Of a stretch of DNA of 64,000 nt, positions 26,119 through 33,719 are shown piece by piece. Positions within the stretch are counted from its first letter, which is position 1; each line of letters opens with the position of its first letter. The notes beneath the pieces were generated by a model. That model was not told the DNA's origin. It made no database searches and worked only from the letters and a program-made list of their open reading frames with translations. This DNA comes from a virus: positions 165,657 through 229,656 of the IMG/VR virus record IMGVR_UViG_3300048672_001051. One strand, given 5' to 3'. The position numbers and the translations under genes are program-made.

Positions 26119-26280
26119 TTAGTCCTTGATGGATACGTTTAACATATCAAACAGTTCCTTTACTGTAGGTCCTGTTGATGTTTCTTCGAATGCTAAGAAA
26201 TCTTCGAGTAATTCGTCAAGATCAGCTTCTGCTAATACTTGACGAGCTTCTTGAAGAATATCTAAAAGATATTCTTCCAT
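26119..26280 (-). CDS. 53-aa acidic protein
   Basis: Acidic helical protein (MEEYLLDILQEARQ to NVSIKD). Strong SD AAAGGGG 7 nt upstream. The ATG overlaps the upstream stop (TTAATG). It could be a protein inhibitor by charge and size; inference only. Confidence 0.55.
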   Translation of the reverse strand: MEEYLLDILQEARQVLAEADLDELLEDFLAFEETSTGPTVKELFDMLNVSIKD

Positions 26281-26498
26281 TAATAGTCCCCTTTATTCAA
26301 ACAACTGTTCGAATAAACTTGATTAAAATCAATAACTTCTTGCAAAGTTTGACCTTTTTTTACTTCATAAATAATAGTACAACTTTTATAAGTACTATTA
26401 ATATGAAAATCTTGAGAATTGTCCATAGAACTTAAGACAATAATACAAAAAATAGTTGCGATAAATAAAATTATCGCAACATTTTTAGATGAAAGCAT
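26280..26498 (-). CDS. small single-pass membrane protein
   Basis: 72 aa from MLSSKNVAII, SD AAGGGA. One hydrophobic helix (about 7-23), then a polar domain with two Cys. Confidence 0.5.
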   Translation of the reverse strand: MLSSKNVAIILFIATIFCIIVLSSMDNSQDFHINSTYKSCTIIYEVKKGQTLQEVIDFNQVYSNSCLNKGDY

Positions 26499-26718
26499 AA
26501 GTCGATCCCTTAAAATTTGAATGTCTAGATAATTCACCGTTATCAACAAGTAATGTTAATAATCGTTGAATACCTCGTAAACTCGTCAAATGACCATACT
26601 CACGGAGTACAAATTCAATCTGACGAGTAGTCATAGGTGTTGGATGGTTTAACCTTACAATACTTAAAATATCATTAATGATAAGATAATTATCATAAGG
26701 TGTACTCTTAGCTACCAT
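26485..26718 (-). CDS. winged-helix DNA-binding-like protein
   Basis: 77 aa from MVAKSTPYDN, SD AAGGA. Residues about 15-75 have a winged-helix pattern: an opening helix, T-x-x-Q-I, a recognition-like helix (SLRGIQRLLTLLVDNGEL) and a wing ending YAFI. Likely a small transcriptional or replication regulator. Confidence 0.55.
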   Translation of the reverse strand: MVAKSTPYDNYLIINDILSIVRLNHPTPMTTRQIEFVLREYGHLTSLRGIQRLLTLLVDNGELSRHSNFKGSTYAFI

Positions 26719-26729
26719 AAGACAAATCC

Positions 26730-27617
26730 TTAAAGTGAAGACTTCCAAATTGAAAATGAACCGCTTAAAGTGGCATCTTCAACATAGAAATTCTTTTTCA
26801 AAAATTCAGCAAGCTCACGCTCGCCAGAATTATAATCCCGATTACGATTTAAAAGATTGTCGGTAACAAACCAAGCTTTCGCATTAATTGCAGCCATCAA
26901 ATAAATTTGAATAGCTTCAATTTTAACGGCATCTTTACGATTGCCATTAATTGATACAAAAACTTTCTCAGTTTCAGCATAATTAAGCTTATTAGCCATA
27001 AGCCCATAATTACTACGATAAATATCCGTAGAAGAGCCTTCAGCACCAATACCAATGAAAGACTGAGAAATATCAGCTTTCTTTTGATCTTTAGCTGTAT
27101 AAATAGATTTTGTAGTAAGTTTAACAGGGCCACGATTGGCTGTTGCCGCAGCATAAATGCAATGGCAAAGCAATGGTGCACACCAGCAAACTAAATGTTT
27201 ATTACGCATATTTTTAATATTATTTTGAAAAACTAAATTAGTACTCCATAAAGATTTAAAATCATAAGCATAATGAGCAACAGCTTGATCACGAGTATCA
27301 ACCTTTTTCTCAGCAAGATTTTTTGTTGGCAAATGACTATAAGTATTGCCAAAAATACTAGGACGACCTAAATAAACACCATTTGAGTTATTTTTTTTAT
27401 TAAGAATTAAATGGCCATAAACAGCCATCAAATAATAAGAAATTTTATTACGTTGTTCAAACCACAAGTCATAAACTTGTTGAACTTTAGCAGGATTAGA
27501 TCCAGCAAAACCATTATATTGCATAATCAATTTAATAAAATCTTTACTATTAGAAACAGTAAGATTTCCTACTTCAAGAATAGGGTCAAAACCTAATACA
27601 GTTCGTTTAGCTGCCAT
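26730..27617 (-). CDS. DUF4326-like protein with C-terminal Rossmann-like domain
   Basis: 295 aa, SD AAGGA. The middle contains YLGRPSIFGN (82-91) and CWCAPLLCHC (144-153), the hallmark GRPS-FGN and C-W-C-x-P-x-x-C-H pattern of DUF4326, which is found with nucleotide or ADP-ribose related domains. The C-terminal 110 residues (FIGIGAEGSS, then VFVSINGNR, then AKAWFVTDN) look like an alpha/beta sensor domain. It is adjacent to the NADAR-like gene. Confidence 0.65.
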   Translation of the reverse strand: MAAKRTVLGFDPILEVGNLTVSNSKDFIKLIMQYNGFAGSNPAKVQQVYDLWFEQRNKISYYLMAVYGHLILNKKNNSNGVYLGRPSIFGNTYSHLPTKNLAEKKVDTRDQAVAHYAYDFKSLWSTNLVFQNNIKNMRNKHLVCWCAPLLCHCIYAAATANRGPVKLTTKSIYTAKDQKKADISQSFIGIGAEGSSTDIYRSNYGLMANKLNYAETEKVFVSINGNRKDAVKIEAIQIYLMAAINAKAWFVTDNLLNRNRDYNSGERELAEFLKKNFYVEDATLSGSFSIWKSSL

Positions 27618-27663
27618 GTCAAAAATTCCTTAAAAGAGTCTGTCAAAATTAACAGACTTGATT

Positions 27664-27675
27664 GGGGGGGGGGGG
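27664..27675. repeat. 12-base G homopolymer
   Basis: G12 on the plus strand (C12 on the coding strand), between the NADAR-like stop and the DUF4326-like start, about 47 nt upstream of that start. Such tracts slip easily and could vary leader spacing. Confidence 0.7.
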
Positions 27676-27684
27676 TAGAGGTTG

Positions 27685-28197
27685 TTACACAGACTGGAAT
27701 TTTTTAATAAGGTATTCTTTTATGATAACAATACCTTTTAAAATCCAATCATACTGAGGTAACTCAGTCACACGACCAGCATAAACATAATAATGTTTAA
27801 ATGGTAGTGTAGAATCCGCCAGCATTCTAGCAAATTCAGGATAGGCTAATATTTTCGCTTGGATACACCGAAGAATATCTAAGCGAAATTGGTTTAAATC
27901 AACATGAGAATCATGAAGATTATAATTTTTTTGCATAGCTTGTCCAAACTTTTTAGCTTGAAAGCCATTAAGTTTGAAGATCGAGTCAAGTTGCAAAATA
28001 TCAGCACCTTGTACTAAATCTTTAAGCTTCATGTAATACCAATACTGTTCAACATTTAACAACTTAAAAGTTGTACCATGTCTGTCAGTATAGTCGAAAG
28101 GTGTGTGAGACATATTGGTTAAAAATCTACCCAAATCTGTAGCACCTTTGGTGTAAACATTTATATGTGTTACACCATCTTCAACCGGATTAGTCAT
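27685..28197 (-). CDS. NADAR-like (YbiA/DUF1768) protein
   Basis: 170 aa, SD AGGTG. It shows the NADAR order: a G-R-F-L-T-N segment like the family's L-S-N loop (about 23-28), the aromatic F-x-x-L-N-V-E-Q-Y-W (about 44-53), then an M-K-L helix and an Arg/Tyr-rich C-terminal region. NADAR proteins cleave or bind N-glycosidic ADP-ribose-type substrates. Next to the DUF4326-like gene, and 3-6 kb from SLOG, Nudix and macro-like genes. Confidence 0.6.
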   Translation of the reverse strand: MTNPVEDGVTHINVYTKGATDLGRFLTNMSHTPFDYTDRHGTTFKLLNVEQYWYYMKLKDLVQGADILQLDSIFKLNGFQAKKFGQAMQKNYNLHDSHVDLNQFRLDILRCIQAKILAYPEFARMLADSTLPFKHYYVYAGRVTELPQYDWILKGIVIIKEYLIKKFQSV

Positions 28198-28204
28198 AAA
28201 TCAC

Positions 28205-28507
28205 CTATAAGTTTTTCCAATACTCAACGTTAGTGAACAAAGGATTTGATGAACGAATCTGTGTATCAATTTCACAAAAAACTTGATACATAGCTAATTT
28301 CAAAGATGAACGATCTACTTGAGAAGTAAATTTCAAGTCACCACATGAAATTTCAACAGTAACAGCAACTCGGCCATTATAATAATTCTTTGTATCAACT
28401 TTACGTGAACCTTTAAAATGTTCCCGTAAGAAGATATCCAAAGATAAACTTGTATTACAAGCAACTAAAAAATGCTTGCGTGTAGGTAAAGCTGAAACTT
28501 TAGACAT
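28205..28507 (-). CDS. unknown small protein
   Basis: 100 aa from MSKVSALPTR, with AAGGAG 6 nt upstream; the longer frame adds a spurious hydrophobic part. Beta-rich middle (VAVTVEISCGDLKFTSQV). Not recognised. Confidence 0.5.
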   Translation of the reverse strand: MSKVSALPTRKHFLVACNTSLSLDIFLREHFKGSRKVDTKNYYNGRVAVTVEISCGDLKFTSQVDRSSLKLAMYQVFCEIDTQIRSSNPLFTNVEYWKNL

Positions 28508-28608
28508 AATAGTCTCCTTGAGTGATTGAACAAACATACATATGAGATTTATAAAATAAAATCCCATAAGTCTGTTTATTACAAAATAAATATATGTATA
28601 TATTTCAA

Positions 28609-28634
28609 GCACTTAGCTTTAAAACCAAATACCT
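28609..28634 (-). repeat. 26-bp direct repeat, copy 1
   Basis: GCACTTAGCTTTAAAACC continuing to ACCT is identical to 29185-29210. Each copy lies just after a stop codon of a minus-strand gene, so it may be a shared 3' or leader RNA element. Confidence 0.7.
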
Positions 28635-28648
28635 AATCTATATACATA

Positions 28649-29038
28649 TTAGAGTTCATTAGCCATAAGAACTAATAAACGTCTAAAATGAACAGAACCT
28701 TTATTTAAATAAGTTAATAATATAGTATAAGATTCATTAAGTAAACGTAATACAAGATCATCTCCAATATTATAAATATTAGATACAATAGTCATATTAC
28801 TATAGTCACGAGACAACATAATAATGAATGGTTTCTTATCAGAAGTCTGATATAACAAATATGTATATTTATCAGTGTTGAATGTATACAAACCAAACGG
28901 TAATTGATAAATATCTGCATCAGTAAAAATACGATTCAGATTTAAATTCCATTCAGTTTTGTACAAAATTTTGGCAGCCAAACTCACATTATGAAGAAAT
29001 GCAATTCTAGCTACAGCAGGCACCATTAAAGTAGCCAT
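28649..29038 (-). CDS. unknown protein
   Basis: 129 aa, SD AGGAG. Beta-rich, with a Val/Ala-rich start. It is the first gene after promoter-like motif copy 2. No signature. Confidence 0.5.
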   Translation of the reverse strand: MATLMVPAVARIAFLHNVSLAAKILYKTEWNLNLNRIFTDADIYQLPFGLYTFNTDKYTYLLYQTSDKKPFIIMLSRDYSNMTIVSNIYNIGDDLVLRLLNESYTILLTYLNKGSVHFRRLLVLMANEL

Positions 29039-29078
29039 AATATAAACACTCCTAAAACATGGTATAGATTACATGAAA

Positions 29079-29093
29079 GACCATTTTGCTTTA
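29079..29093 (-). promoter_or_regulatory. repeated promoter-like motif, copy 2
   Basis: Core match 41 bp upstream of the 129-aa gene; the distal part is weaker. Confidence 0.5.
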
Positions 29094-29184
29094 TAGGTAT
29101 TTACTATATAGAGAATAGATACCAATAAAACACAATAAACTATATCAGAATAACTCTGATATATAAAAAGCATAAACAAATCAG

Positions 29185-29210
29185 GCACTTAGCTTTAAAA
29201 CCAAATACCT
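29185..29210 (-). repeat. 26-bp direct repeat, copy 2
   Basis: Identical to 28609-28634. Here the flanks ATCAGG and CCTGAT pair, so this copy is the loop of a hairpin. Confidence 0.7.
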
Positions 29211-29223
29211 GATACAAGTTATA

Positions 29224-29529
29224 TCAACGTTTAACAGCTTCTGACATAACAACAGGATTAGAACGCATAGCAAGTACAGTCTGATCATTAGGTATAAAAA
29301 CATACCCAATAAGATTAATAACAAATGATACACAAGCAATCTTGAATGATAACAATAACTTATCAAGAGTACCATTAGCTTCAGCTTCAATCATTTCTTT
29401 AGAATCAAGAAACATATAGAAGAGAAACATAAGTATCATAGCAATAACAGTAAGAGTCAGTAAGACAGCAAACATCCAACTCAATGATTCAAACACATCA
29501 ATCATATAAGCAGTAAACAATAGGTCCAT
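29224..29529 (-). CDS. two-helix membrane protein
   Basis: 101 aa, SD AGGGG. Two hydrophobic helices (about 17-42 and 61-79), an acidic link (EMIEAEANG) and a FIPNDQT turn after the second helix. This layout recurs in small phage inner-membrane proteins; a holin or superinfection role is possible. Confidence 0.5.
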   Translation of the reverse strand: MDLLFTAYMIDVFESLSWMFAVLLTLTVIAMILMFLFYMFLDSKEMIEAEANGTLDKLLLSFKIACVSFVINLIGYVFIPNDQTVLAMRSNPVVMSEAVKR

Positions 29530-29565
29530 AACAAAATACCCCTATGGTAATAACAACAAAGGAAA

Positions 29566-29595
29566 GGCTCTAATAACAAAACTGTTAACAGAGCC
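29566..29595 (-). terminator. intergenic hairpin
   Basis: GGCTCT and AGAGCC pair around an 18-nt loop in the gap between the 173-aa gene and the membrane protein. Confidence 0.4.
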
Positions 29596-29634
29596 ATACT
29601 GATAATCAATAACAATACATTAAGAAACAATACT

Positions 29635-30156
29635 TTAAATACTAAACTCAGTGTTGATAAGCTTTACAGCTTGCTCAAGCATTGGTTGAATATTCAAGAC
29701 AGTTTCAACAGCGAGATTATTATCAAAAGATACTCTCACAACGCCATAGCCGTCTTTGCATAATTTAAATATTAAATAAGTACCATACTTATTAGCAGTA
29801 TGATACGAAACACTATTAGGCATTTTGTTACCAGAAGAAAATGTCATATAAAAATTTAATATATGACCATAGTCATTAAGTTCAAAAAGTGCAAAAGCAT
29901 CATCGGTACTGTAACGAATAGCTTTACCAGCTAGCTTAAAATTATCGCCACAAGAGATAGCTCTATTTTTAAGCCAATCGTAATTGCCACGGCAAATAGC
30001 CATAAAGGTATCATAATCTTTTGCTTTATAAGCAGTTTCAGCTGGCAAGTAATTACATGCACAAGCTTCAGACATCTTTGCTCGTTTCAAAATACGTTTA
30101 CAGACTTTGTCTAATTCCAAATCAGACTTAGGATCAATAGAATCATCAGTATTCAT
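29635..30156 (-). CDS. unknown protein
   Basis: 173 aa from MNTDDSIDPK, with AAGGAG 8 nt upstream. Contains ACNYLPAE and AICRGNYDWL segments in a helical N-terminal half, then a beta-rich C-terminal half. Not recognised. Confidence 0.5.
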   Translation of the reverse strand: MNTDDSIDPKSDLELDKVCKRILKRAKMSEACACNYLPAETAYKAKDYDTFMAICRGNYDWLKNRAISCGDNFKLAGKAIRYSTDDAFALFELNDYGHILNFYMTFSSGNKMPNSVSYHTANKYGTYLIFKLCKDGYGVVRVSFDNNLAVETVLNIQPMLEQAVKLINTEFSI

Positions 30157-30187
30157 AGCAATAACTCCTTGTTCAATAGTGAGTAGG

Positions 30188-30442
30188 TTATAGTTCAATA
30201 GTATCTTTCAAAGTGTAGACAAATTCTACAACTTTGAACGTAAGACTTGTATCTGAGAATTCTTCATCAGACCAATATTGACCAGCATTGAGGTCTTTAC
30301 AAATCTCATCGAGATATTCTTTAGAACTTGCCAAGCAGCTCGATGTGATACGTTCTGTTGGCTTTGGTATGCTATACCGATCAATAGATACAGCAATAGA
30401 GCCATCAGTAGATACGATGGCGTAGAGTGGTAGGGTTTGCAT
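30188..30442 (-). CDS. unknown small protein
   Basis: 84 aa from MQTLPLYAIV, with AAGG upstream. A compact alpha/beta protein with acidic centre (YWSDEEFSD). Confidence 0.5.
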   Translation of the reverse strand: MQTLPLYAIVSTDGSIAVSIDRYSIPKPTERITSSCLASSKEYLDEICKDLNAGQYWSDEEFSDTSLTFKVVEFVYTLKDTIEL

Positions 30443-30471
30443 GTTACAGTACCTTCTGTTGTAAATACACA

Positions 30472-30496
30472 TATAGGAACCATATAGATTCCTATA
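30472..30496 (-). promoter_or_regulatory. covarying hairpin element, copy 1
   Basis: TATAGGAA-CCATATAGA-TTCCTATA. Its twin at 34348-34372 keeps the outer stem and loop but changes the inner three pairs on both arms. Confidence 0.5.
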
Positions 30497-30502
30497 AGTT
30501 TA

Positions 30503-31153
30503 TCAACGATGAGTGATTTTTGAATCTTTCAAAGCCTTCTGAATTTCAGGCTTAACGATCATTTGTCGTAACCAATCTTCAACTGGTATCCAACCATCAG
30601 ATGTTTGGCGTACAGTTTGACTGTATGGTTCTACATAGCTTAACAAATAAACCATGAGTAATTGATAGAATTCTAAATCGAATTCATCACCAATATATTC
30701 ATATTGGTAAGCTTTATCACTGTGAGCTATTAATAGCTCACCAATGCTCTCGGGAAGCTTTAGACTTACTGAGAATTCATTGCAAGCAAGAATCTCCAGA
30801 TGAGTCTTATTGCGTAGTGCCAGAAGTTTTTCTGGCAACTCTTCGCCGTTGTCGAGAGAGTCTACTGAGTTAGTTATAGAACTCTTTTTTGAGTGAGTTA
30901 TAGAACTCTTTGAGTGAGTTAAAGAACTCTTTGAGTGAGTTACTTTCTTACTAAACTTCCATTTAAGATAATCCATTGGCCGAGGACAAGACATTTTCCT
31001 ATCCAAGGCTAGATCTGTGATACTGTATTCTTCAACTGTGCTAATAGTTTCAAACTTATTAGCCAGTTTTATAGCATCTTCGAGTTGATGGTATGCAGTA
31101 CTAGACTGCACACCATTAGTCAGAAGATACTTAACTAGGTATCTTTCTACCAT
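30503..31153 (-). CDS. unknown protein with a short heptad repeat
   Basis: 216 aa from the ATG at 31153; an ATG two codons earlier is also possible, both near a GGAG. Residues about 70-96 repeat T-H-S-K-S-S-I/L three to four times, encoded by 21-bp DNA repeats near 30880-30950, a spot prone to length change. Acidic aromatic C-terminal part. It overlaps the SLOG-like gene's end. Confidence 0.5.
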   Translation of the reverse strand: MVERYLVKYLLTNGVQSSTAYHQLEDAIKLANKFETISTVEEYSITDLALDRKMSCPRPMDYLKWKFSKKVTHSKSSLTHSKSSITHSKKSSITNSVDSLDNGEELPEKLLALRNKTHLEILACNEFSVSLKLPESIGELLIAHSDKAYQYEYIGDEFDLEFYQLLMVYLLSYVEPYSQTVRQTSDGWIPVEDWLRQMIVKPEIQKALKDSKITHR

Positions 31154-31736
31154 AGTCATTTTGCTCCAAGAACAGTTTAAGATCATTAAGCACTTTTTTC
31201 CTATCAGGAAGTCCCAAATTAAATATTGGAATATCATGAGCTTGCGCTAGCAATAGTGCAGTTTTAGTGCCACCTTGAATGTTACCATTAGGTGTCCATG
31301 TGCATACAGCATCGACAGGATTATCTAGGTTATAACCTAGAATCTGATGACAGTTGCGAGAATGCATACCGCGAGCATATTCATTGCAACGGCTCCAGTG
31401 ACGTTCGCCTAGCAGTTGTTCAGTTAATGCTTCAGTCTCTTTAATTAAATTAGGATTACGAATAATCGCTAAATGTTTATTTGGTAGTGGACTGTAGTCA
31501 ATTTCTTTTTGATCTGCTACATATACTTCAAAATGATCAGTTGTTACTAAACCTTCTGATAAAGCTTTGCTGTACATTTTTTGAGCAATGCCATCCATTC
31601 CGTCTTTACAAAGACCGCTAACGAATGTAATACCTAGTTCTGCTAAACGATAGCAGAGCTTCTGACATATTAGAATGTCTTTATGATACTGAGATTGTCT
31701 CTCAAGGTCTCTTGAACCTATCAATGCTATTCGCAT
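31131..31736 (-). CDS. SLOG/DprA-like Rossmann nucleotide-binding protein
   Basis: 201 aa, SD AGGAG. It opens with a beta strand and G-S-R (MRIALIGSRDL), then a second glycine loop SGLCKDGMDGIA (about 40-51), and near residue 148 N-I-Q-G-G-T-K-T before a helix rich in Ala. This order matches the SLOG superfamily, which senses or processes nucleotides related to NAD and ADP-ribose. A diverged second copy lies at 40173. Neighbours: Nudix gene upstream, THSKSSI-repeat gene downstream. Confidence 0.65.
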   Translation of the reverse strand: MRIALIGSRDLERQSQYHKDILICQKLCYRLAELGITFVSGLCKDGMDGIAQKMYSKALSEGLVTTDHFEVYVADQKEIDYSPLPNKHLAIIRNPNLIKETEALTEQLLGERHWSRCNEYARGMHSRNCHQILGYNLDNPVDAVCTWTPNGNIQGGTKTALLLAQAHDIPIFNLGLPDRKKVLNDLKLFLEQNDYGRKIPS

Positions 31737-31769
31737 AATAACCTGCTCCTAAAGGGTTATATGAAGCCC

Positions 31770-32177
31770 TTAGTGGGCTTCTTTGAGGTGATTGAATACC
31801 TTCTTGTTGTACTCATGAAAATCAGAGTACTTAGAAAGTAATACATACTTTATATGACGCCATGAGACCATAGTCTCAGCTTCATAGTTGTATGGTTCTA
31901 CAGGCCACATGTCTGCGATATGAGGTCCATAGATAAAGCAATGACAAGGTACACCATTTTCATCAAATGTGATAACACTTTCATGTTCAACATCTGATAA
32001 GTCTACGCCAGTTTCTTCGAGGACTTCTCGTACTAATGCAGTACGAAGATTAGTATCGTCTTCGTCGACTTTGCCGCCGATAAGTCCGAATGAGTTGTTG
32101 GAATGCTTACGAGTGATCGTAAGAACTTCTCCAGCTTCATTCTGAACCCACAGTACTACGCATTCAGGTTTGGACAT
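31770..32177 (-). CDS. Nudix hydrolase
   Basis: 135 aa, SD GGGAG. A Nudix box is clear at about 32-54: G-G-K-V-D-E, then R-E-V-L-E-E-T-G-V. The spacing has one extra residue before R-E and Asp replaces the first Glu, so the exact metal geometry is slightly unusual. The family hydrolyses nucleoside diphosphates linked to another moiety (for example ADP-ribose, NADH, dNTPs). It sits beside SLOG-like and macro-like genes, consistent with an ADP-ribose substrate. Confidence 0.8.
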   Translation of the reverse strand: MSKPECVVLWVQNEAGEVLTITRKHSNNSFGLIGGKVDEDDTNLRTALVREVLEETGVDLSDVEHESVITFDENGVPCHCFIYGPHIADMWPVEPYNYEAETMVSWRHIKYVLLSKYSDFHEYNKKVFNHLKEAH

Positions 32178-32240
32178 GTTATGTCTCCCTATTGTTTAAG
32201 TATTCAAGAGATGCTCACGCATCTCTTGAAACAAGTCAGC

Positions 32241-32648
32241 TTAATCTTCAGAAGGTTCTTCTACAACCTTAGGAAGTTTATCGAACAAGCGTTTAGGAAT
32301 CTTGCTCAATACGCCGTTGATCATTTCTGGAATTTGCATTGTCTGTAGTATTTCACCATACGCTACTGTTAACATAGCGTTACTTACAACTTTAGCGCGA
32401 GGGTCGTCGCTCACTACCGTTACGATTGCACTAGCGCTTGTAGCGATAGCTAGATCAGCAAATGGTGTACTTAACAGTACTTTAGCCATTGGCGGTACGT
32501 AAGGCTTTAGCTGTTCTTTGATCAGCTCAATTGCCATGCGACCAATTTCTAGTTTAGAGGCAAGAATCATTGCTTGAGCATGTTCTTGCGCTTGGTCGGT
32601 GATTACTTCTTTACCAGCTTCGGTTAAAGATTTTTTAGGAGCGGCCAT
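32241..32648 (-). CDS. nested in-frame product of the 337-aa gene
   Basis: 135 aa starting MAAPKKSLTEAG. GAGG stands 8 nt upstream of its ATG, as strong as real starts here. The start falls exactly at the domain linker, so the C-terminal domain could be made separately in excess. Confidence 0.45.
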   Translation of the reverse strand: MAAPKKSLTEAGKEVITDQAQEHAQAMILASKLEIGRMAIELIKEQLKPYVPPMAKVLLSTPFADLAIATSASAIVTVVSDDPRAKVVSNAMLTVAYGEILQTMQIPEMINGVLSKIPKRLFDKLPKVVEEPSED

Positions 32649-33254
32649 GGTTGTTTCCTCTGTATCAGTGGTTGGTTGTGTTACGGTTGATATACTACTT
32701 GGAATCCAGCTGAAGAACTCTTCAGCCCATTCAGAAGCAGTTTCGTGGTCGTATACGCTGGGTTGAAAACTGTCATCTTGGTGCACCAAAGTTTCAATAC
32801 CGGCATAAGGTTCTTGCCAAGGTTTTAAATCTCCGGCAAATGATGCAAATAGCATATAAAAGAACTGGTCTCTTTTAGCTAAATAATTGATATCAAATAC
32901 ACCTCCACCTAGTTTTGAAGTAACTTCAAGTAAGTCCAAAAATTGCTTTTGCAAATGTTGCTCGACAATATTGTCTGCAGGGCAAGTAAGCCACAGCATA
33001 CCTTTGTATCGTCTCACATTTTGCCACTTACTTAAGAACAGTCTAGATGTTTCCGATGGGTTGGCATTTTCTCTTAAAAATGCTAACACATTTTCAACAT
33101 CTTTAAATGACTGTTTGTTTTTGGTCCAGTCGATAGTTGAAGTAGTAATATTTATCACTATTTCAATAAGTCTTTCGACTGCTTCTCCAAAATCGTTATC
33201 ATTCTCATATTGGCTTTGGTACATAGCCTCACTGAGAAATTCACTAATATCCAT
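32241..33254 (-). CDS. two-part protein with nested internal start
   Basis: 337 aa, SD GAGGG. The N-terminal half (1-195) is acidic and helical; the C-terminal half begins near residue 203 after a T/E-rich linker and is Ala/Val-rich with helix packing motifs. An in-frame ATG at 32648 has its own good SD. Function unknown; it lies between Nudix and macro-like genes. Confidence 0.55.
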   Translation of the reverse strand: MDISEFLSEAMYQSQYENDNDFGEAVERLIEIVINITTSTIDWTKNKQSFKDVENVLAFLRENANPSETSRLFLSKWQNVRRYKGMLWLTCPADNIVEQHLQKQFLDLLEVTSKLGGGVFDINYLAKRDQFFYMLFASFAGDLKPWQEPYAGIETLVHQDDSFQPSVYDHETASEWAEEFFSWIPSSISTVTQPTTDTEETTMAAPKKSLTEAGKEVITDQAQEHAQAMILASKLEIGRMAIELIKEQLKPYVPPMAKVLLSTPFADLAIATSASAIVTVVSDDPRAKVVSNAMLTVAYGEILQTMQIPEMINGVLSKIPKRLFDKLPKVVEEPSED

Positions 33255-33266
33255 AAGGTTTAACCC

Positions 33267-33713
33267 TCATAAAGGTTTTAGATGGTATACATGCACATTG
33301 TCAGGCAATGGTACAAGCATAGGCATAATTTCAGCTACCGTTCTCTTACCATTGTTGATGGCAGGGAAGGGCAATCCGAATATCTTGTTAGGATATTTCC
33401 TAGCAAGTTTGTTAAGGATATCGCATGATTTTTGAACAACCTCCAGAGGTGATGGATCAGCGTAGTGAATCTTAGTTTGGAAGGCAATATACTTACCAAC
33501 TGCAACTAAGTTATATACACCCATACGCTTACCTTTATTAGTGATTAGTTCACCAAACAGTTTAGCAATGTTGGGTATTTTTTTCTGAGCTTGGTCAGCG
33601 TTACCTGCACCCATAACCAATTCTCCGTTTTTCTTAACAACAGAGTTGGTAGTGATACAAATATAGTCTAGCTGCTCGTGATCAAGCCAGATGTTTCGTT
33701 GTTTCAATAGCAT
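33267..33713 (-). CDS. macro domain-like ADP-ribose-binding protein
   Basis: 148 aa, SD AGGAG. The start pattern I-C-I-T-T-N-S-V-V (18-26), then G-E-L-V-M-G-A-G-N-A (30-39), matches the macro-domain N-D/N and G-x-G-N/V-A loops that hold ADP-ribose. Later LPFPAINNGKR (about 114-124) fits the second loop. Such domains bind or hydrolyse ADP-ribose adducts. Third gene of the Nudix, SLOG and macro neighbourhood. Confidence 0.65.
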   Translation of the reverse strand: MLLKQRNIWLDHEQLDYICITTNSVVKKNGELVMGAGNADQAQKKIPNIAKLFGELITNKGKRMGVYNLVAVGKYIAFQTKIHYADPSPLEVVQKSCDILNKLARKYPNKIFGLPFPAINNGKRTVAEIMPMLVPLPDNVHVYHLKPL

Positions 33714-33719
33714 ACAATA

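Noticed and set aside
30226-30483. Alternative minus-strand ORF overlapping the 84-aa gene
   Set aside because: No SD, and the frame of the 84-aa gene has one and normal spacing.
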